A stretch of 62,738 nucleotides of DNA from Clostridia bacterium. GTDB lineage: Bacteria; Bacillota; Clostridia; Peptostreptococcales; Acidaminobacteraceae. The notes beneath the pieces were generated by a model, which was not told the origin of the DNA, ran no database searches, and was given only the letters and a program-made list of their open reading frames with translations. Both the position numbers and the translations under genes were made by a program. Positions 52,568 through 62,329 of the stretch are shown piece by piece. How positions within the stretch are numbered: the stretch's first letter is position 1; the number at the start of each line of letters is the position of its first letter. The stretch lies in contig JACUUV010000009.1 in NCBI GenBank assembly GCA_014859095.1, forward strand, positions 1 through 62,738, read 5' to 3'.

Positions 52568-53716
52568 ATGAAAAAAATAGTCATACTTGGATCCACAGGA
52601 TCCGTTGGTACACAAGCACTGGATATAATTAGAAGCTCAAATAGATTTGATGTTTTCGGATTAACTTGCAACACTAGCGTTGATAAGCTCATCGAACAGG
52701 CGTTGGAATTTCAACCGAAGTTTGTTGTAGTGTTCGATGAATCCATGAAAAAGTCTCTTAAAATTGCACTTTCGCACGTCGATATCAAAGTCCTTTCTGG
52801 AATGGAAGGTATGTTGGAAGTCGTTTCACACCCCGACGTGGATATAGTTTTGACTTCTGTAGTCGGCAACATTGGTCTGGTACCTACTGTAGAAGCTATA
52901 AAAGCGAAAAAGACGATTGCACTTGCCAACAAGGAAACCCTCGTTACAGCCGGCGAAATCATAATGCCTTTGGCTGCTAAATACGGTGTGAAAATTTTAC
53001 CTGTGGACAGTGAACACAGTGCCATTTTCCAGTGCCTCAGCGGTGAGAATCCGACTGCGGTAGATAAATTGATTCTAACCGCATCCGGAGGCGCATTCCG
53101 AGATTTCACCAAGTCTGAAATCATTGACAAGAAAGCAATTGAAGCGTTGAAGCACCCCAATTGGACCATGGGCAGAAAAATCACAATCGATTCTGCAACG
53201 CTGATGAACAAAGGACTAGAGTTCATAGAAGCCCATTGGCTTTTTAAAGTGCCTGCAGATCATATCGAAGTTTTGGTGCATCCACAGAGCATCATCCATT
53301 CGATGGTCCAGTTCAAAGACCATTCCATAATCGCACAACTTGGAGTTCCGGATATGCGTGTACCAATTATATATGCGCTTGATTATCCTGAAAGATATTC
53401 AAACGATGTAAAGTCGCTAAATTTCAATGAAATTGCATCGCTTACTTTTGAAAAGCCTGATTACGATCGTTTTCCATGTTTAAAAATAGCAATGGACGCA
53501 CTAGAACTGGGAGGCGTCATGCCAACTGTGATGAATGCGGCCAATGAAATCTTAGTGGAAGCTTATCTAAAGGACCGCATCAAATTTTATGATATTTCCG
53601 AACATATTGGAAACGCCATGAAAACATTTAAGAACATCAATGAACCTACACTTGAGGATATTCTGGAAACGGATTTATGGACTAGAAGATATATCAGGTC
53701 ACTAATTAAAATGTAG
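52568..53716 (+). CDS. dxr: 1-deoxy-D-xylulose 5-phosphate reductoisomerase
   Basis: 382-residue enzyme of the MEP isoprenoid pathway converting DXP to MEP with NADPH. The NADPH loop is VILGSTGSVGTQALDI. ALANKETLVTAGEIIMPLA and the metal site PVDSEHSAIFQCLSG follow, then SGGAFRDFTKSEI and a C-terminal helical domain. ATG 52568 has GGAG at six bases. An ATG 12 bases upstream overlaps that site. Together with ispG it shows that isoprenoids come from the MEP route. Confidence 0.97.
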   Translation: MKKIVILGSTGSVGTQALDIIRSSNRFDVFGLTCNTSVDKLIEQALEFQPKFVVVFDESMKKSLKIALSHVDIKVLSGMEGMLEVVSHPDVDIVLTSVVGNIGLVPTVEAIKAKKTIALANKETLVTAGEIIMPLAAKYGVKILPVDSEHSAIFQCLSGENPTAVDKLILTASGGAFRDFTKSEIIDKKAIEALKHPNWTMGRKITIDSATLMNKGLEFIEAHWLFKVPADHIEVLVHPQSIIHSMVQFKDHSIIAQLGVPDMRVPIIYALDYPERYSNDVKSLNFNEIASLTFEKPDYDRFPCLKIAMDALELGGVMPTVMNAANEILVEAYLKDRIKFYDISEHIGNAMKTFKNINEPTLEDILETDLWTRRYIRSLIKM

Positions 53717-53733
53717 AATTGAGAGGTAATCAT

Positions 53734-54732
53734 ATGTTGATGACAATTGTCAGCTTTATATTTGTATTCGGTATTATAGTTATAGCACATGAACTGGGTC
53801 ATTTTGTCACAGCACGACTAAATGGTGTTAAGATTCATGAGTTTTCAATAGGCATGGGACCTAAAGTTCTAAAATGGCAAGGTCCTGAAACATTGTATTC
53901 GCTTCGTGCATTTCCACTGGGTGGATTTGTTAAAATGGAAGGGGAAGACGAGGTTTCAGAAGACCCAAGAAGCTTTTCAAACAAGAAACCCTATCAAAGA
54001 CTAATGGTGCTTGTAGCGGGTGCAACTATGAATTTCGTTCTCGCCTATGTTCTATTGGTGATCATCATGTTCGGTATGGGTTCAGCATCCAATCGAATAG
54101 AAGCGGTCATAAATGACATGCCGGCACAAAGTGCGGGATTGCTTCCCGGAGATAGGATCATAGAAATTGACGGAAAGAAAATCTCAACATGGGAACAGGT
54201 AATCAACGGCATCAATGACAGCAAGGGTGAGAAGATAACAGTGGTTGTTGAACGCAGTGACGATTTAAATGTAATACTGGAAATGGTGCCTGAACTTGGT
54301 CCGGATGGCAACTATAAAGTCGGTGTTCAGACTATGCTTGAAAAGAGCGTAGACAAATCGTTGGGCGTAGCCTGGGATCAGTTCAGAATGTTTTTCACTG
54401 ATATATTCAAATTTTTCACACAATTGGGATCCAAAGAAGTTCAGGGTGAACTCGTTGGTCCGGTTGGAATCGTTTCAATCATAGGACAAGCTTCGGAGCA
54501 AGGTTTTTGGAATTTGCTGTTCATTGCGGCGTATATTTCAATTAACCTTGGAATTGTAAATTTGTTGCCATTTCCTGCACTCGATGGTGGAAGAATTGTA
54601 TTTGTGGTCATTGAAATGATCAAGGGCAAACCGATTGATCGAGAAAAAGAAGGTTATGTGCACTTCATTGGTATTGTGATATTGATGGCACTGATGCTGT
54701 TCCTGGTGTTTAGGGATATCAGTAATCTATAG
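53734..54732 (+). CDS. rseP: Site-2 intramembrane zinc metalloprotease RseP
   Basis: 332-residue membrane protease. The zinc motif HELGH lies in the first helix (IIVIAHELGHFVTARLNGVK), a single PDZ domain covers about 115-190, and the third metal ligand is in LPFPALDGGRIVF. It cuts anti-sigma factors and signal-peptide remnants. ATG 53734 follows GAGAGGT. It sits between dxr and ispG, as in many Firmicutes. Confidence 0.96.
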   Translation: MLMTIVSFIFVFGIIVIAHELGHFVTARLNGVKIHEFSIGMGPKVLKWQGPETLYSLRAFPLGGFVKMEGEDEVSEDPRSFSNKKPYQRLMVLVAGATMNFVLAYVLLVIIMFGMGSASNRIEAVINDMPAQSAGLLPGDRIIEIDGKKISTWEQVINGINDSKGEKITVVVERSDDLNVILEMVPELGPDGNYKVGVQTMLEKSVDKSLGVAWDQFRMFFTDIFKFFTQLGSKEVQGELVGPVGIVSIIGQASEQGFWNLLFIAAYISINLGIVNLLPFPALDGGRIVFVVIEMIKGKPIDREKEGYVHFIGIVILMALMLFLVFRDISNL

Positions 54733-54740
54733 GAGTCGTT

Positions 54741-55784
54741 ATGAATAGAAAAAAAGTTATTGAGATTGGTAATACGGCCATTGGAGGAGGATATCCAATC
54801 CGAATTCAATCTATGACCAATACGAAAACTGAAGATGTGGAAGCGACAGTCGCACAAATTCTGGAACTCGAGTTTGAAGGATGTGAAATTGTTCGTGTAG
54901 CCGTTCCCGACATGAAGGCCGCCCAAGCGATTTCCGAAATAAAACGTAGAATTCATATTCCACTCGTTGCAGATATCCATTTTGATTATAGGCTTGCGAT
55001 CGAGGCGATGCATCGTGGTGTAGATAAGATAAGGCTTAATCCTGGCAATATCGGCGGAATAGATCGAGTCGAAAAAGTTGTTGAAGTGGCAAAGGCAAAA
55101 AATATACCTATCAGAATAGGCGTCAATGGTGGTTCGCTCGAAAAAGAATTGTTCGAGAAATACGGTGGGGTCACTGCAGAAGCTCTTGTGGAAAGTGCGA
55201 TGAGACACGTGCGGATCTTTGAGAGTTTATCCTTTCAAGATATTGTGATCTCAATCAAATCCTCGGACATCAGATTGACAGTTGACGCTTACCGCCTGCT
55301 TGACAAAACGGTGGATTATCCTCTTCATTTGGGCATCACTGAAGCAGGTACGCTGTTTTCAGGCACTGTCAAATCTTCCATTGGAATTGGTATCATGCTA
55401 TATGAAGGCATTGGGAGCACTATAAGGGTATCACTCACAGGACCTCCCGTGGAAGAGATCAAAGTCGCAAAAAAAATACTCGAATCTCTAGGACTGAGAT
55501 CATTTGGAATCAAAATCATATCATGTCCCACATGTGGACGTACCGAAGTGAATCTGGTCAAAATTGCCAATATTCTTGAAGAACGTGTGAAGGGGATAGA
55601 CAAGGATATTACTTTGGCGGTTATGGGATGCGCTGTCAACGGACCTGGGGAGGCTAAAGAGGCGGATTTGGGAATCGCAGGTGGGAAAGGTGACTTCCTG
55701 CTATTCAAAAAAGGCATTGTGGTTCAAAAGTACAGAGAAGATGAAATCATCGATGCTGTGATGAAGGCAATTGAAACCCTATAA
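54741..55784 (+). CDS. ispG: 4-hydroxy-3-methylbut-2-enyl diphosphate synthase (flavodoxin)
   Basis: 347-residue iron-sulphur enzyme of the MEP pathway. A TIM-barrel N-terminal part (VADIHFDYRLAIEAMHRGVD, KIRLNPGNIGG) precedes a [4Fe-4S] domain. Its cysteines are in SCPTCGRTEVNLV and MGCAVNGPGEAKEADLGIAG. It starts eight bases after rseP. Confidence 0.97.
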   Translation: MNRKKVIEIGNTAIGGGYPIRIQSMTNTKTEDVEATVAQILELEFEGCEIVRVAVPDMKAAQAISEIKRRIHIPLVADIHFDYRLAIEAMHRGVDKIRLNPGNIGGIDRVEKVVEVAKAKNIPIRIGVNGGSLEKELFEKYGGVTAEALVESAMRHVRIFESLSFQDIVISIKSSDIRLTVDAYRLLDKTVDYPLHLGITEAGTLFSGTVKSSIGIGIMLYEGIGSTIRVSLTGPPVEEIKVAKKILESLGLRSFGIKIISCPTCGRTEVNLVKIANILEERVKGIDKDITLAVMGCAVNGPGEAKEADLGIAGGKGDFLLFKKGIVVQKYREDEIIDAVMKAIETL

Positions 55785-55799
55785 AAGAAAGGTGATTAA

Positions 55800-58700
55800 A
55801 TGGAGCGAATACCTTTTAATCAATTGATACAACAATCATTGAAAACAAACCAGTTTGAAATAAAAAGAATTGCATTTCATAAAAATGATTCTTTGTTGAA
55901 TATTGATCTGAAAACAAATCATGTGATTTCCGGTGAAGCCATTGAAATCTTGAAGGATTCATTGAGACAGCACTTGAATTTCATTGAACAATTTGATATT
56001 TCTGTCGATTTCAATCCACTGACTACAGGTGTCAGTGAGCATTGGGATAATATTCTAAGTGTGATCAAGCGAAAGAATCCTGCTGTTGCCAGTATTTTAC
56101 GCAGATCGAAGGTCACTTTTCCAGATGAAACCATTCATATCGAGTTTGAAGATAAAGGGTTTGAGAGCACTTTCTATCAATACGAGACAGACAAAATGAT
56201 AGAGACCATATGCGAAAAGAACCTAAAAGCAGTGTTTCCAATCACCACTTTTTCTGCAAAAGAGGCGTTTGAAGGTATAGAAGACTTTGAAAAATCTCAG
56301 GAAGAGGCTATTGAAAGCATTGTAGCCGCATCTACTCAAGCATTCAATGATGAGATGGAAACCATCAAGGAAAAAGTAGATGTGGACTCAGGTAAAAAAA
56401 AGTCAATTATTCTTTTTAGAAACAAGATCAAGAGAAGTTTCACAAAAATCATTGATATTCACATGGAAGAAGAAACTTATGCCATTGAGGGCAAACTGAT
56501 CTCTTATGATTCCAGAGAAATCAAAGGCGGCAAATACATTTTAAAGATGTTTCTCTCTGATTTGACCAATGCGATAGCATGTAAGGCATTTCTCAAGAAA
56601 AAAGAGTTTGAAGAACTGGAACCCGAACTTAAAAAAGGCAATTGGTATATTGTTGAGGGGATCAACCGTTTTGATTCTTTTGACAAAGAACAAGTGCTCA
56701 ACATAGTCTCTATCAATACTGGTAAAGCAGAAATCAAACGAATGGATACTTCCATTGACAAACGCGTTGAACTGCATTTGCATACCAATATGAGCGAAAT
56801 GGACGGCATAACTTCAGTGAAAAAACTGGTTCAGACTGCAATAGATTGGGGCCATCCTGCGATTGCAATCACAGATCACGGTGTTTTGCAGGCATTTCCT
56901 GACGCCGCATCTCAAGCAGACGATGACATTAAAATCATATACGGACTTGAAGGTTACCTCATTGATGACTTGAGTGACATCATTAAAGATGCAACCGCAT
57001 ACTCCCTGGATGATACATTTGTAATCTTTGATATTGAAACCACCGGTTTTTCTTATTGCAATGACACCATAATTGAAATCGGTGCTGTCAAGGTCAAAAA
57101 AGGTGAAGTCATCGACAGGTTCAGTCAACTGATCAATCCTAAGAGGAATATTCCTGCGATCATCACTGAATTGACCGGAATTTCGGATGAAATGGTGGGA
57201 GATATGCCCACTCTCGAGGAAGTTTTACCTGACTTCATGAAATTCGTGGACAATTTACCGGTTGCCGCGCATAATGCCACTTTTGATTGTTCATTCATCA
57301 GACATTATTGCGCCTTTATGGAGTTGCCATTTGAGTCCATGATTCTCGATACTTTATCGCTCAGCAGATTGCTTTTAACAGGTATAAAAAAACACAACCT
57401 CAAAGCTGTCACTAAGCATCTTAAAATCGTCCTGAATGATCACCATAGGGCTGTTGCGGATGCAGAAGCGACGAGTCGTGTCCTTATGAAGTTTTTTGAG
57501 ATGTTAAAGGAAAATGGCATCGAAGACGTCAAAGCCATCAATGATTATGCTAGACTGAATTTCGATTTCTCAATGAGAGAAATGTTTCATGTCATCGTCC
57601 TGGCACAGAATCAAAAAGGCCTCAGAAATCTATATGAAATAGTTTCACATTCCAACATCAACACTTATTACAGAAAACCCCGAGTCCCTAGGAGCTTGCT
57701 TCTTGAGAAGCGTGAAGGGCTTATAATCGGAAGTGCGTGTGAGTCTGGTGAACTGTTCAAAGGTTATATGAACAATTTGCCAAGAGAGCAATTGGTGGAA
57801 ATTGCAAAGTTCTACGATTACCTTGAGATTCAACCGACAGGCAACAATGGGTTTATGCTTAGCAATGGCCGTGTCAAAGACAAGTCGGAACTTCAAGGGA
57901 TCAACAAATCGATTCTGGAGCTTGGTGATGAACTTGGAATGCTGACAGTCGCAACTGGCGATGTTCATTTCCTTGATCCTGAAGATGAGGTATACAGACG
58001 GATTCTTATGGCTGGAAATGGCTTTTCTGATGCAGACAACCAGGCACCACTTTATTTTAAGACTACAGATGAAATGCTTGAGGAGTTTTCATATCTTGGA
58101 GAACGTGCCAGAGAAGTGGTCATAGAAAATACCCAGCGCATAGCGAAAATGTGTGATATTGTTCTGCCAGTACCAAAAGGTACATTTCCACCTGTCATAG
58201 ATGGTGCTGATGAAGAGTTTAGAACAATGTGTATGGCAAAGGCGAAACGCATATATGGAGATGAACTTCCTGAAATAGTAAAAAACAGACTGGAGCGCGA
58301 ACTCAATTCGATTATTGGAAATGGTTACGCAGTCATGTATATTATCGCACAGAAATTGGTCGCAAAATCTCTTGAGGATGGATTCCTCGTCGGCTCACGT
58401 GGATCGGTCGGCTCCTCATTCGCAGCTACAATGAGCGATATCACAGAGGTCAATCCATTGCCACCACATTACATCTGTAGCATTTGTAAGTTCTCCGAAT
58501 TCCATACGGATGGAAAATATGGAGCGGGTGTTGATATGCCAGACCGAATTTGTCCTGATTGCGGCAATAAGCTGACTAAAGAAGGACATGATATTCCTTT
58601 TGAGACTTTTCTCGGTTTCGATGGAGATAAGGAGCCCGATATCGACCTCAACTTTGCAGGCATCTATCAAGCCAATGCGCATAAATATTGTGAAGTACTG

Positions 58701-60065
58701 TTTGGCAAAGGGAAGACTTTCAAGGCGGGTACAATAGGAACCATCGCCGATAAAACCGCTTATGGATATGTCAAAAAATATTTTGAGGAACGCAACGAAG
58801 AAATTCATAGATATGAAGTTGAAAGATTGTCACAAGGTCTTACTGGCATCAAGAGAAGTTCAGGACAGCATCCAGGCGGTATTATGGTCGTCCCTGAGAC
58901 AAATGACATCCATGAGTTTTGTCCAATCCAGTATCCCGCAAACGATGTCAACTCGGACGTGATCACAACTCATTTTGATTACCATTCCATCAGTGGCAGA
59001 CTTTTGAAACTGGATATTCTAGGACATGACGTTCCAACGATCATCAAATATCTTGAAGCTTTGACAGGAGTCAACGTTTTTGAGATTCCACTGGATGATC
59101 CGGATACCATGAAAATATTCACGAGCACTGAATCATTGGGCATATCCGATTCGACTTATTCACTCGAAATAGGCAGTTTGGGAATTCCTGAGTTTGGAAC
59201 CAAATTTGTACGACAGATGCTCAAGGATACAGATCCGAAAACATTTTCAGACCTTGTCAGGATTTCAGGGCTTTCTCACGGTACGGATGTTTGGCTCAAC
59301 AATGCACAAGATTTGGTAAGAGGTAACATTGTGACCATCAAAGATGTCATCGCAACCCGTGATGACATTATGAATTATTTGATTAAAATGAATCTTGAAC
59401 CGTTGACTGCCTTTAAGATCATGGAAAATGTCCGTAAGGGCAAAGGACTGAAACCTGACGATATCGCAGTGATGAAAAGCAACAATGTTCCCGATTGGTA
59501 CATCAATTCATGCCAAACAATCCAGTACATGTTTCCAAAAGCACATGCTGTGGCATATGTAATGATGTCTGTGAGGATTGCATATTTCAAAGTGCATCAT
59601 CCACTTGCGTTCTATGCGACATATTTTTCAACAAAAGTTGACGATTTTGACGCTGATTTGATTTGCAAGGGCAGCGAAGTCGTCAGGGCAAAAATGAAAG
59701 AAATTGAAAAAATGGAGAAACCGACGAAGAAGGAATTAGATTTGTTTTCAATTCTTGAAATTGCAGACGAGATGTATTCGAGAGGTCTTAGTTTCATGAA
59801 AATTAGTATTGAACACTCGGATGCTGAACAATTCAAGATCAAGGACGGAAAGATATTACCACCATTTTTGGCACTTCAAGGTGTGGGTGCTTCAGCTGCA
59901 GTCAATATAGCTGCAATAAGAGCTGAAAACTCAGAATTCTTATCCATAGAAGACTTCCAAAGACTCACTCGGGTATCAAAAACCGTTATTGAGGCAATGA
60001 AGGTGCATGGATGCTTTGAGTCGATGCCTGAGGACAATCAATTGTCCCTATTCTCGTTTGCATAA
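55800..60065 (+). CDS. polC: DNA polymerase III PolC, Gram-positive type alpha subunit
   Basis: 1,421-residue replicative polymerase. Domains in order: N-terminal domain (1-200); OB fold (about 205-315); PHP (ELHLHTNMSEMDGITSVKKL near 323) split by the DEDD proofreading exonuclease (FVIFDIETTGFS near 405, with HNATFDCSF). A zinc module follows (CSICKF...CPDCG near 900), then the palm with the catalytic aspartates in EPDIDLNFAG near 945. Fingers and a C-terminal domain complete it. It is full length. The rimP promoter -35 box overlaps the stop codon. Confidence 0.98.
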   Translation: MERIPFNQLIQQSLKTNQFEIKRIAFHKNDSLLNIDLKTNHVISGEAIEILKDSLRQHLNFIEQFDISVDFNPLTTGVSEHWDNILSVIKRKNPAVASILRRSKVTFPDETIHIEFEDKGFESTFYQYETDKMIETICEKNLKAVFPITTFSAKEAFEGIEDFEKSQEEAIESIVAASTQAFNDEMETIKEKVDVDSGKKKSIILFRNKIKRSFTKIIDIHMEEETYAIEGKLISYDSREIKGGKYILKMFLSDLTNAIACKAFLKKKEFEELEPELKKGNWYIVEGINRFDSFDKEQVLNIVSINTGKAEIKRMDTSIDKRVELHLHTNMSEMDGITSVKKLVQTAIDWGHPAIAITDHGVLQAFPDAASQADDDIKIIYGLEGYLIDDLSDIIKDATAYSLDDTFVIFDIETTGFSYCNDTIIEIGAVKVKKGEVIDRFSQLINPKRNIPAIITELTGISDEMVGDMPTLEEVLPDFMKFVDNLPVAAHNATFDCSFIRHYCAFMELPFESMILDTLSLSRLLLTGIKKHNLKAVTKHLKIVLNDHHRAVADAEATSRVLMKFFEMLKENGIEDVKAINDYARLNFDFSMREMFHVIVLAQNQKGLRNLYEIVSHSNINTYYRKPRVPRSLLLEKREGLIIGSACESGELFKGYMNNLPREQLVEIAKFYDYLEIQPTGNNGFMLSNGRVKDKSELQGINKSILELGDELGMLTVATGDVHFLDPEDEVYRRILMAGNGFSDADNQAPLYFKTTDEMLEEFSYLGERAREVVIENTQRIAKMCDIVLPVPKGTFPPVIDGADEEFRTMCMAKAKRIYGDELPEIVKNRLERELNSIIGNGYAVMYIIAQKLVAKSLEDGFLVGSRGSVGSSFAATMSDITEVNPLPPHYICSICKFSEFHTDGKYGAGVDMPDRICPDCGNKLTKEGHDIPFETFLGFDGDKEPDIDLNFAGIYQANAHKYCEVLFGKGKTFKAGTIGTIADKTAYGYVKKYFEERNEEIHRYEVERLSQGLTGIKRSSGQHPGGIMVVPETNDIHEFCPIQYPANDVNSDVITTHFDYHSISGRLLKLDILGHDVPTIIKYLEALTGVNVFEIPLDDPDTMKIFTSTESLGISDSTYSLEIGSLGIPEFGTKFVRQMLKDTDPKTFSDLVRISGLSHGTDVWLNNAQDLVRGNIVTIKDVIATRDDIMNYLIKMNLEPLTAFKIMENVRKGKGLKPDDIAVMKSNNVPDWYINSCQTIQYMFPKAHAVAYVMMSVRIAYFKVHHPLAFYATYFSTKVDDFDADLICKGSEVVRAKMKEIEKMEKPTKKELDLFSILEIADEMYSRGLSFMKISIEHSDAEQFKIKDGKILPPFLALQGVGASAAVNIAAIRAENSEFLSIEDFQRLTRVSKTVIEAMKVHGCFESMPEDNQLSLFSFA

Positions 60066-60086
60066 TACATGCAAATGTGTTATAAT
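60058..60086 (+). promoter_or_regulatory. Sigma-A promoter for rimP-nusA-infB
   Basis: TTGCAT (60058-60063), 17 bases, perfect TATAAT (60081-60086) with extended -10 TGT. Transcription should start near 60093, about 90 bases before rimP. Confidence 0.8.
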
Positions 60087-60113
60087 ATCTATGTGAATAG
60101 AGAATGACAACAG

Positions 60114-60136
60114 GAGTGGGGGTTTTCCCACTCTTT
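60114..60136 (+). terminator. Hairpin in the rimP leader (attenuator-like)
   Basis: A perfect 7-bp stem GAGTGGG/CCCACTC (60114-60120 with 60127-60133) with a GGTTTT loop and a TTTGTTATT tail. It lies between the promoter and rimP. It could end polC read-through or control the nusA operon by attenuation. Confidence 0.65.
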
Positions 60137-60182
60137 GTTATTGCATAGGACTATTATGGATTATTTTGAAAGCAGGTGAAAC

Positions 60183-60674
60183 ATGAAAAAGAAAAGAGTT
60201 GTAGACGTTGTTGATGATATCTTGACACCCTACATAGGCCAATTCGGTCTCGAACTTGTTGATGTCGAATTTGTCAAGGAAGGCCCTTACAGGTATTTGC
60301 GCGTCACCATTGACAAAGAGGATGCAGTAACACTTGACGACTGTCAATTGGTGAGCCAATATCTCAATAAGAAACTGGATGCAAGCGATCCTATTGAGGA
60401 ACAATATTTCCTTGAAGTCACATCACCAGGTATTGAACGCACACTTAAAAAGGACAAAGAATTTGAGCGTTTTAAGGACAGTAAGGTTCAACTGAAACTA
60501 TTCCAACCGTTCGAAGGACAAAAAATGATTATCGGAAAATTGATCGGTCTTGTTGATGATCACATTGTCATTGAGAATGAGGCACTAGGACGTGTTGAAA
60601 TCTCAAGGAGCAAAGTTGCTTTGACAAAACTGGTAGTCGATTTCGATGATATCGAAGAGGAGGGAGAACAGTGA
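60183..60674 (+). CDS. rimP: Ribosome maturation factor RimP
   Basis: 163-residue 30S assembly factor. An N-terminal alpha/beta domain (YIGQFGLELVDVEFVKEGPY, YLRVTIDKE; FLEVTSPGIERTLKKDKEF) precedes a C-terminal SH3-like barrel. ATG 60183 follows GCAGGTG. It overlaps nusA by four bases (GTGA). Confidence 0.97.
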   Translation: MKKKRVVDVVDDILTPYIGQFGLELVDVEFVKEGPYRYLRVTIDKEDAVTLDDCQLVSQYLNKKLDASDPIEEQYFLEVTSPGIERTLKKDKEFERFKDSKVQLKLFQPFEGQKMIIGKLIGLVDDHIVIENEALGRVEISRSKVALTKLVVDFDDIEEEGEQ

Positions 60675-61759
60675 AAACTGAATTATTGCTCGCTTTAGAA
60701 CAGCTTGAGAAGGAAAAGGGATTATCCATTGATATGCTATTTGATGTGATCGAAGACGCGATGGTCAAAGCCTATAAAAACAACTTTGGTGCTACACATA
60801 ATGTGGAGGTGGAACTCAACAGAGAAACAGGAGATATCACGGTCTATTCCATACGATTAATCGTCGACGAAGTGATTGATGATGCAACGCAAGTCTCACT
60901 TGAGGAAGCAAAAGCGATCAACCCCGAGTACGAAAGCGGAGATGTGTTAAAAGAGAAAGTTACGCCGAAGGATTTCGGAAGAATTGCGGCACAATCAGCC
61001 AAACAAGTTGTCGTCCAAAAAATCAGGGAAGCAGAACGCGGTGTCATTTATGATGAGTTTTCAAGCAGGGAGAGCGAGATTGTCAATGGAGTGATTCATA
61101 GAGTCTCCAAAGGTATAGTATATATTACCCTTGGCAGAACTGAAGCCTTGATGGCGGCGAATGAACAGATTCCTCATGAAGAATATATTCAGGGCGCCAG
61201 AATCAAAACGGTGATCACTGAAGTTAAGAATTCAACTAAAGGGCCTCAAATATTTGTTTCCAGAACTCATCCAGGACTTGTAAAGCGCTTGTTTGAACTT
61301 GAAGTACCTGAGATATACGATGGTGAAGTTGAAATCAAAAGCATTTCACGTGAACCAGGTTCAAGAACTAAGATTGCCGTTTACTCAAGCAATTCCGATC
61401 TCGATCCTGTCGGTGCATGCGTCGGTCCAAAAGGTCATCGTGTTCAAAACATTGTAGAGGAACTACAGGGAGAAAAAATAGATATAATAGAATGGAACGA
61501 AAATCCAGCTATTCTGATTTCAAATGCACTCAACCCATCAAAGGTTATGCGCGTTGAAGTGGATGAGGATGACAACTCTGCACTTGTTGTGGTTCCAGAT
61601 TATCAATTGTCTCTAGCAATCGGTAAGGAAGGTCAGAACGCAAGACTTGCAGCAAAACTCACCGGTTGGAAAATCGACATCAAAAGTGAGACTCAATATA
61701 TTGCATATCTAAAAGATATTGGTGAATATGATGAAGTATATGGAGATGATGCCCAATGA
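60671..61759 (+). CDS. nusA: Transcription termination/antitermination factor NusA
   Basis: 362 residues: an N-terminal RNA polymerase-binding domain, S1 (EIVNGVIHRVSKGIVYITLG near 140), then KH1 (VGACVGPKGHRVQNIVEELQ) and KH2 (LAIGKEGQNARLAAKLTGWK). The acidic repeats of E. coli NusA are absent, as usual in Firmicutes. The start is GTG 60671. It overlaps ylxR by four bases. Confidence 0.97.
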   Translation: MKTELLLALEQLEKEKGLSIDMLFDVIEDAMVKAYKNNFGATHNVEVELNRETGDITVYSIRLIVDEVIDDATQVSLEEAKAINPEYESGDVLKEKVTPKDFGRIAAQSAKQVVVQKIREAERGVIYDEFSSRESEIVNGVIHRVSKGIVYITLGRTEALMAANEQIPHEEYIQGARIKTVITEVKNSTKGPQIFVSRTHPGLVKRLFELEVPEIYDGEVEIKSISREPGSRTKIAVYSSNSDLDPVGACVGPKGHRVQNIVEELQGEKIDIIEWNENPAILISNALNPSKVMRVEVDEDDNSALVVVPDYQLSLAIGKEGQNARLAAKLTGWKIDIKSETQYIAYLKDIGEYDEVYGDDAQ

Positions 61760-62019
61760 AAAAAATACCAATGAGAAAGTGTGTTGGTTGTGGTATTCAA
61801 AAACCTAAGAAAGAATTAATAAGAGTGGTCAAAAATAAAGACGGTGAAGTTTCTGTCGACTTTACAGGCAAGGCAAATGGTAGAGGTGCCTATATATGTA
61901 AAGATCGCAAATGTTTTGATCTAGCCATAAAGAAAAATGCTTTCAATAGAGCGCTCGAGAGCAAAATCGATGACTCGGTTTTTGAAGCATTGAAGGAAAG
62001 GTTGGATGACCATGAATAA
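61756..62019 (+). CDS. ylxR: YlxR/RnpM family RNA-binding protein
   Basis: 87-residue DUF448 protein. MRKCVGCGIQKPKKELIRVV and GRGAYICKDRKC form the family core with paired cysteines. Members bind RNA and have been linked to RNase P regulation. It overlaps nusA upstream and ylxQ downstream. Confidence 0.95.
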   Translation: MKKIPMRKCVGCGIQKPKKELIRVVKNKDGEVSVDFTGKANGRGAYICKDRKCFDLAIKKNAFNRALESKIDDSVFEALKERLDDHE

Positions 62020-62314
62020 TGTTTTATCACTTTTAGGTTTAGCAAAAAAATCCGGAAATTTAACAATTGGTGAGACACTTTGTGAAGAAGGAATCAAATC
62101 CAAAAGGGTATCTCTCCTAATTATTGCTGAAGACTTAAATGAAACGACTCAGTACAGAATGAAGCGTTTATGTGAATCTGAGAGTGTTGTATATAAAGTA
62201 TTTTCAAATAAGGAATCCTTGTCAAAAGCGATTGGCAAAGACAACTACGGACTGTTCGGTGTAACAAACAAAAAATTTTCTAGAGCTATAATTGAAAAGT
62301 TAGATGCTCTATAA
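62006..62314 (+). CDS. ylxQ: L7Ae/L30e-family ribosomal-like protein YlxQ
   Basis: 102-residue protein of the L7Ae K-turn-binding fold. It shows LLGLAKKSGNLTIGETLCEE, VSLLIIAEDLNETTQYRMKR and FGVTNKKFSRAIIEKL. ATG 62006 has AGGA eight bases upstream. ATG 62012 is an alternative. It overlaps ylxR by 14 bases. K-turn binding is known for relatives and is inference here. Confidence 0.93.
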   Translation: MTMNNVLSLLGLAKKSGNLTIGETLCEEGIKSKRVSLLIIAEDLNETTQYRMKRLCESESVVYKVFSNKESLSKAIGKDNYGLFGVTNKKFSRAIIEKLDAL

Positions 62315-62329
62315 TTCGGAGGTGAAGCT

